From contig CAVWQS010000009.1 in NCBI GenBank assembly GCA_963757155.1, forward strand, positions 186,001 through 250,000: a DNA stretch of 64,000 nucleotides. Reading direction: 5' to 3'. Source of the stretch: DASXQK01 sp963757155 (GTDB taxonomy: Bacteria > Pseudomonadota > Alphaproteobacteria > Dongiales > Dongiaceae). Under the pieces are notes generated by a model, which was given only the letters and a program-made list of their open reading frames with translations, was not told the origin of the DNA and did not search any database. The translations under genes were made by a program, and so were the position numbers. Of the stretch, positions 60,884-64,000 are shown piece after piece. Each line of letters begins with the position of its first letter. The first letter of the stretch is position 1.

Positions 60884-61639
60884 ATGAAGCTGCCCGCAAT
60901 GCTCCTCGCTCTCTCGATCCTCGGCCTGTCGATGCTGGGGCTTGCATCTCGCGCCGAGGCCGCCGGCGCCTGCCCCGCGGCCCGCCAGCCGGCGAAAGTG
61001 AGCGTCACCGCCCTCCTGCCGCCGCCGCCGGAGGACTTCACCACCTCCTATCATGATCTGTCGAAGGAGAATCTGCTGCGCAAGCTGAAGCCGACGGAGG
61101 ATGCCATGGGCGTCTCCAGCTCCCGGCTGGGATATGAGGGAGAGCCAGCGTTCAAGATCATATCCCATGGGGGTCGCAACTGCTTCTATCTCACCTCGCT
61201 CAAGCTCCAGTTCGGATATGTGCGGCGCCTCGTCCAGATCGCCCGCGAGGTCCCGAAGGGGAGCTGCATGTTCAAGGAGATCCGGGAGCATGAGTACAAG
61301 CATGTCACCGTCGACAACGCCATCGTGACCGACAATCTGGCCATGGTCACATCCTCCCTGCAAGGCTTCGTCGCATCCTATGGCCCGATCGAGGCGGCCG
61401 ATTCCGCCGCGGCGACGGCGCAGTTCGAAACGGCCCTCAAATCAGCCCTGAAGCCGACGATCAGCCATCTCTACGATCTGACCGAGGCGGCGCAGGAAAA
61501 GGTCGACACCGATGCGGAATATGCCCGGGTCGACGATGCCTGCCGCATCCATGTCGATACGAGCAAGACCGCCGCGGCCCCGGCCGCGGCGGCATCGGAG
61601 CCGGCAATGCCGCCCATGCATCCGGACGGCAAGAATTAG
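60884..61639 (+). CDS. Secreted HExxH protein, DUF922-like putative metallopeptidase
   Basis: 251 residues from the ATG at 60884, 1 nt after the PhyH stop; an ATG 4 codons upstream is possible. Sec signal (MLLALSILGLSMLGLASRAEA), mature domain with C100 and C128, and H136-E137-x-x-H140 in REHEYKHVTVDN. HExxH after a hydrophobic/acidic stretch is the pattern of zinc metallopeptidases and of DUF922. The third ligand cannot be named. C-terminal Ala/Pro-rich tail. Probably periplasmic; activity unproven. Confidence 0.7.
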   Translation: MKLPAMLLALSILGLSMLGLASRAEAAGACPAARQPAKVSVTALLPPPPEDFTTSYHDLSKENLLRKLKPTEDAMGVSSSRLGYEGEPAFKIISHGGRNCFYLTSLKLQFGYVRRLVQIAREVPKGSCMFKEIREHEYKHVTVDNAIVTDNLAMVTSSLQGFVASYGPIEAADSAAATAQFETALKSALKPTISHLYDLTEAAQEKVDTDAEYARVDDACRIHVDTSKTAAAPAAAASEPAMPPMHPDGKN

Positions 61640-61683
61640 GGTACTGCAGATTCACTGCAGATCAAGTGAAGGAGCATTCTCGA

Positions 61684-63006
61684 ATGAACCTGGCCGCCGG
61701 CCCCCAGAGCGACGCCTTCGACGCCCTCGCGGCCCATACCCTGACCGCCGCCATCAAAGGCATCCCGCCGCGGGCGGGGAAGATCGAGCTGGGCGCCGTC
61801 GGGCGGCAGGGCTGGAACCTGCTGCGGGGCGATCTGCCCTTTCCCCTGGCCGTGCTCAGCCGCTCGGCCCTGGAACACAACAGCCGCTGGATGCGCGCCT
61901 TCATCGAAGCCAACAAGCTCTCCATCGCGCCCCATGGCAAGACGACCATGGCGCCTCAGCTCTTCCGCCGGCAGATCGAGGACGGCGCCTGGGCGATCAC
62001 CGTCGCCACCCTGCAGCAGCTCATGGTCTGCCGGCGCTTCGGCTTCGATCGCCTGCTGATCGCCAATGAGCTTATCGGCGTGGGCGAGCTCGATGTCATC
62101 TTCGGCGAGCTGGCCGGCCATCCCCAGCTCGAGATCTATTGCCTGGTCGACAGCCTCGCCGGCATCGAGCGGATCGCCGCGGCGGGCCGGCGCAGCGGCC
62201 ATCCGGCGCGCCTGCAGCTCCTGCTCGAGATGGGCATTGCCGGCGCCCGCACGGGCTGCCGCAGCCTGGACCAGGCGCTGGAGATTGCGCGCGCGGCCCG
62301 GCGCGAGGGGCTGACCCTCGCCGGGGTCGAGGGCTTCGAGGGCGTGCTGAAGGAGACCGCGGCCGTCGATGCCTTCCTCGATACCATCTCAGCCGCGGCC
62401 GAGGCCGTCGGCCGCGAAGGTCTCTTCGCCGGCCAAGGGCCTGTCATTCTCTCGGCCGGGGGCTCGGCCTTCTACGACCGGGTCGCCGCCCGCTTCGCCG
62501 CCTGCAAGCTCGGCCGCGAGATCCGGATCGTCACCCGCAGCGGCTGCTATCTGACCCATGATTCCGTGACCTATGAGCAGAGCTATCGCGCCATGCGGGC
62601 CCGAGAGGACCGGCACCCCGGCCATCATCCTGGGGGCCTGCCCACGGGCGACCTGCTGCCCGCCCTCGTGGTCTGGACCCAGCTGCAATCGCGGCCGGAG
62701 CCGGGTCGCGCCATCCTGACCATGGGACGGCGCGACGTCGGCCAAGACGCCGGCCTGCCGGTGCCCTTGCTCTGGTATCGGCGCGGGCTGCATGAGGCCC
62801 CGGTCGCGATCGGCGCCGACCATGCCGTCGCCGGGCTCTACGATCAGCATTGCTGCCTGGATTGCCCGGCGGAGAGCGAACTGGCCGTCGGCGATCTCGT
62901 CGCCTTCGGCATTTCCCATCCCTGCACCACCTTCGACAAATGGCAGGTGCTCTATGTCGTCGACGACCGCTACGACATCGTCGATGCGGTGAAGACATTC
63001 TTTTAG
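61684..63006 (+). CDS. D-threonine aldolase/D-serine dehydratase-like PLP enzyme (fold type III)
   Basis: 440 residues from the ATG at 61684, 10 nt after AAGGAG. PLP lysine K86 in SIAPHGKTTMAP, a barrel of alanine-racemase fold, and near the end H412-x-C414 (GISHPCTTFDKW), the zinc pair that distinguishes D-serine deaminases. Converts D-amino acids to 2-oxo acids or splits beta-hydroxy D-amino acids. Its leader contains CTGCAGATTCACTGCAG (61644-61660), nearly identical to 779-795 before the LysE exporter. Confidence 0.88.
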   Translation: MNLAAGPQSDAFDALAAHTLTAAIKGIPPRAGKIELGAVGRQGWNLLRGDLPFPLAVLSRSALEHNSRWMRAFIEANKLSIAPHGKTTMAPQLFRRQIEDGAWAITVATLQQLMVCRRFGFDRLLIANELIGVGELDVIFGELAGHPQLEIYCLVDSLAGIERIAAAGRRSGHPARLQLLLEMGIAGARTGCRSLDQALEIARAARREGLTLAGVEGFEGVLKETAAVDAFLDTISAAAEAVGREGLFAGQGPVILSAGGSAFYDRVAARFAACKLGREIRIVTRSGCYLTHDSVTYEQSYRAMRAREDRHPGHHPGGLPTGDLLPALVVWTQLQSRPEPGRAILTMGRRDVGQDAGLPVPLLWYRRGLHEAPVAIGADHAVAGLYDQHCCLDCPAESELAVGDLVAFGISHPCTTFDKWQVLYVVDDRYDIVDAVKTFF

Positions 63007-63108
63007 GACGAAGACGGCGCTTTTAGGCCGAAAACGGGCTCGGAACCGCCCCGGGGATGTTGCGCTTCTTCATAGGAGAGCGGGCGGGCTTCATGGCATG
63101 ATCGGCGG

Positions 63109-64000
63109 ATGACCCATCGACCCAAGCTGCGGCGCTTCGGCCGCCTGGCGGCCTCGGCCGCTTTCACCTGGATGATCGCCATGGCCGCGGCCACAGGCGC
63201 AGACTCCCGATCTCGATGCCTGCGGCCGCGCGGCCGACAACGGCCAGCGGATCAAGGCCTGCAGCGCCGTCATCGGCGCTCCCGGGAATCCGCCCGCGAT
63301 GATGGCCTGGGCCTATGCCAATCGCTGCCAGGCCCTGGAGAACAGCCGCAAATTCGATGCCGCCATCGCCGATTGCAGCCAGGCCCTGAAGCTCGATCCC
63401 AATATGGCCAATGCCTACAACCTGCGCGGCTTCGCCTATTACGCCAAGGGCGACAGCGACCGGGCGCTGGCGGATTACGGCACCGCGCTTCGCCTTGCCC
63501 CCGACAATGCCTATGCCCATGCCGCCCGCGGCCATATCTACCTCGCCAAGCGCGACTACGCCCATGCGATCCAGGAGTTCGACGCGGCCCTTGCCCTGAC
63601 GCCGACCGATGCCTGGACGATGGCAAGCCGTGGCTATGCCTATTCCCTCTCCGGCGACAACGACCACGCCCTCCAGGATCTGCAGGCGGCGGTGAAGCTC
63701 GATCCCAAGGGCGTTCTCGCGCGGCTGCATCTGGCGGAAGCCATGGCCATCGCGGGCCAGGGCGACCAGGCGCTGGCCCTCGATCAGGAGACCCTGCAGC
63801 TCTTCCCGGCCCAGGCCGGGGCGGTCTATCGCGAGCGCTGCCTCCATGCGGCGATTCTGGGCAATGCCGCCGCCGCGGTTGCCGACTGCAATCATGCGCT
63901 CCAGCTCCAGCCCAAGGACGGCCTGGCCCGCGCCTATCGCGGCTATGCGCATTTGCGGGGCGGCGAAAGCGATGCCGCCATCGCCGATTACACCGCCGCC
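63109..64000 (+). CDS. TPR-repeat protein, secreted, 3' end outside window; one frame shift
   Basis: From the ATG at 63109 an Arg-rich N-terminus and hydrophobic stretch (LAASAAFTWMIAMAAAT) form a signal-like segment. The frame breaks near 63200, after which TPDLDACGRAADNGQRIKAC and at least six tetratricopeptide repeats follow, e.g. DPNMANAYNLRGFAYYAKGD, DNAYAHAARGHIYLAKRDY, PTDAWTMASRGYAYSLSGD. TPRs mediate protein-protein contacts; function unspecific. One extra base explains the break. Runs past the window's end. Confidence 0.75.
   Translation, partial: MTHRPKLRRFGRLAASAAFTWMIAMAAATGADSRSRCLRPRGRQRPADQGLQRRHRRSRESARDDGLGLCQSLPGPGEQPQIRCRHRRLQPGPEARSQYGQCLQPARLRLLRQGRQRPGAGGLRHRASPCPRQCLCPCRPRPYLPRQARLRPCDPGVRRGPCPDADRCLDDGKPWLCLFPLRRQRPRPPGSAGGGEARSQGRSRAAASGGSHGHRGPGRPGAGPRSGDPAALPGPGRGGLSRALPPCGDSGQCRRRGCRLQSCAPAPAQGRPGPRLSRLCAFAGRRKRCRHRRLHRR

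Noticed and set aside
1..64000. tRNA, rRNA, riboswitch or prophage genes
   Set aside because: I scanned the gaps for cloverleaf-like or conserved RNA motifs and for integrase, terminase or portal genes and saw none I could support.

Overview
The window is GC-rich and gene-dense, with short intergenic gaps and many ATGA/GTGA stop-start overlaps. It carries many ABC importers, FGGY kinases, SDRs, MDR dehydrogenases, GntR and DeoR regulators, TauD and PhyH dioxygenases, an MttB-like methyltransferase, DUF2934 and PRC-barrel proteins, and dispersed CGTCATTCCCGC palindromes. This suggests a metabolically versatile, soil-type alphaproteobacterium, perhaps of the Rhodospirillales/Azospirillales kind; I cannot name the genus. 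I found no rRNA, tRNA, CRISPR array, phage or IS transposase.

Layout. 1-1471: the 3' end of an acyl-CoA synthetase, then a LysE-type exporter behind a textbook promoter. 1593-10683 (all minus): PotD/PotB/PotC-like importer without an ATPase, DeoR regulator, HAD phosphatase, glycerol-1-phosphate-dehydrogenase-like enzyme, FGGY kinase and APC permease, probably a polyol or sugar-phosphate catabolic block. 11061-14201: TIM-barrel protein, glutamine-synthetase-like ligase, SDR. 14807-17491: FGGY kinase divergent from a 2OG-Fe(II) oxygenase across a strongly symmetric operator. 17667-24920: unknown protein, small envelope/stress proteins, EamA exporter, MttB-like methyltransferase, MmyB-type regulator and MFS exporter. 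24955-35225: two paralogous CocE/S15 hydrolases bracket an XRE regulator, a small beta-domain protein and a two-gene operon coding for a secreted pepsin-like protein and an autotransporter whose passenger is a second pepsin-like domain. 35374-38000: LLM oxidoreductase, ABM monooxygenase, MltB. 38137-45890: NitT/TauT ABC importer, a histidinol-dehydrogenase paralogue with altered metal site, MDR and SDR dehydrogenases, GntR/UTRA regulator, TauD-family dioxygenase. 46027-60882: dipeptide-type ABC importer, GntR regulator with two matching operators, creatininase, ketopantoate-reductase-like protein, SDR, M20 peptidase, a second paralogous binding protein, AtzG/AtzE-like amidase and PhyH dioxygenase; this looks like uptake and hydrolysis of an amide or peptide-like compound. 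60884-64000: secreted HExxH protein, D-threonine-aldolase-fold enzyme, TPR protein running off the window.

The most unusual item is the aspartic-protease/autotransporter pair at 28827-33013. A caution applies throughout: about 15 genes are interrupted by roughly 22 single-base frame shifts, almost all consistent with one extra base, while neighbouring genes are pristine. I read these as probable sequence errors rather than gene decay, and I give each gene its full inferred span.
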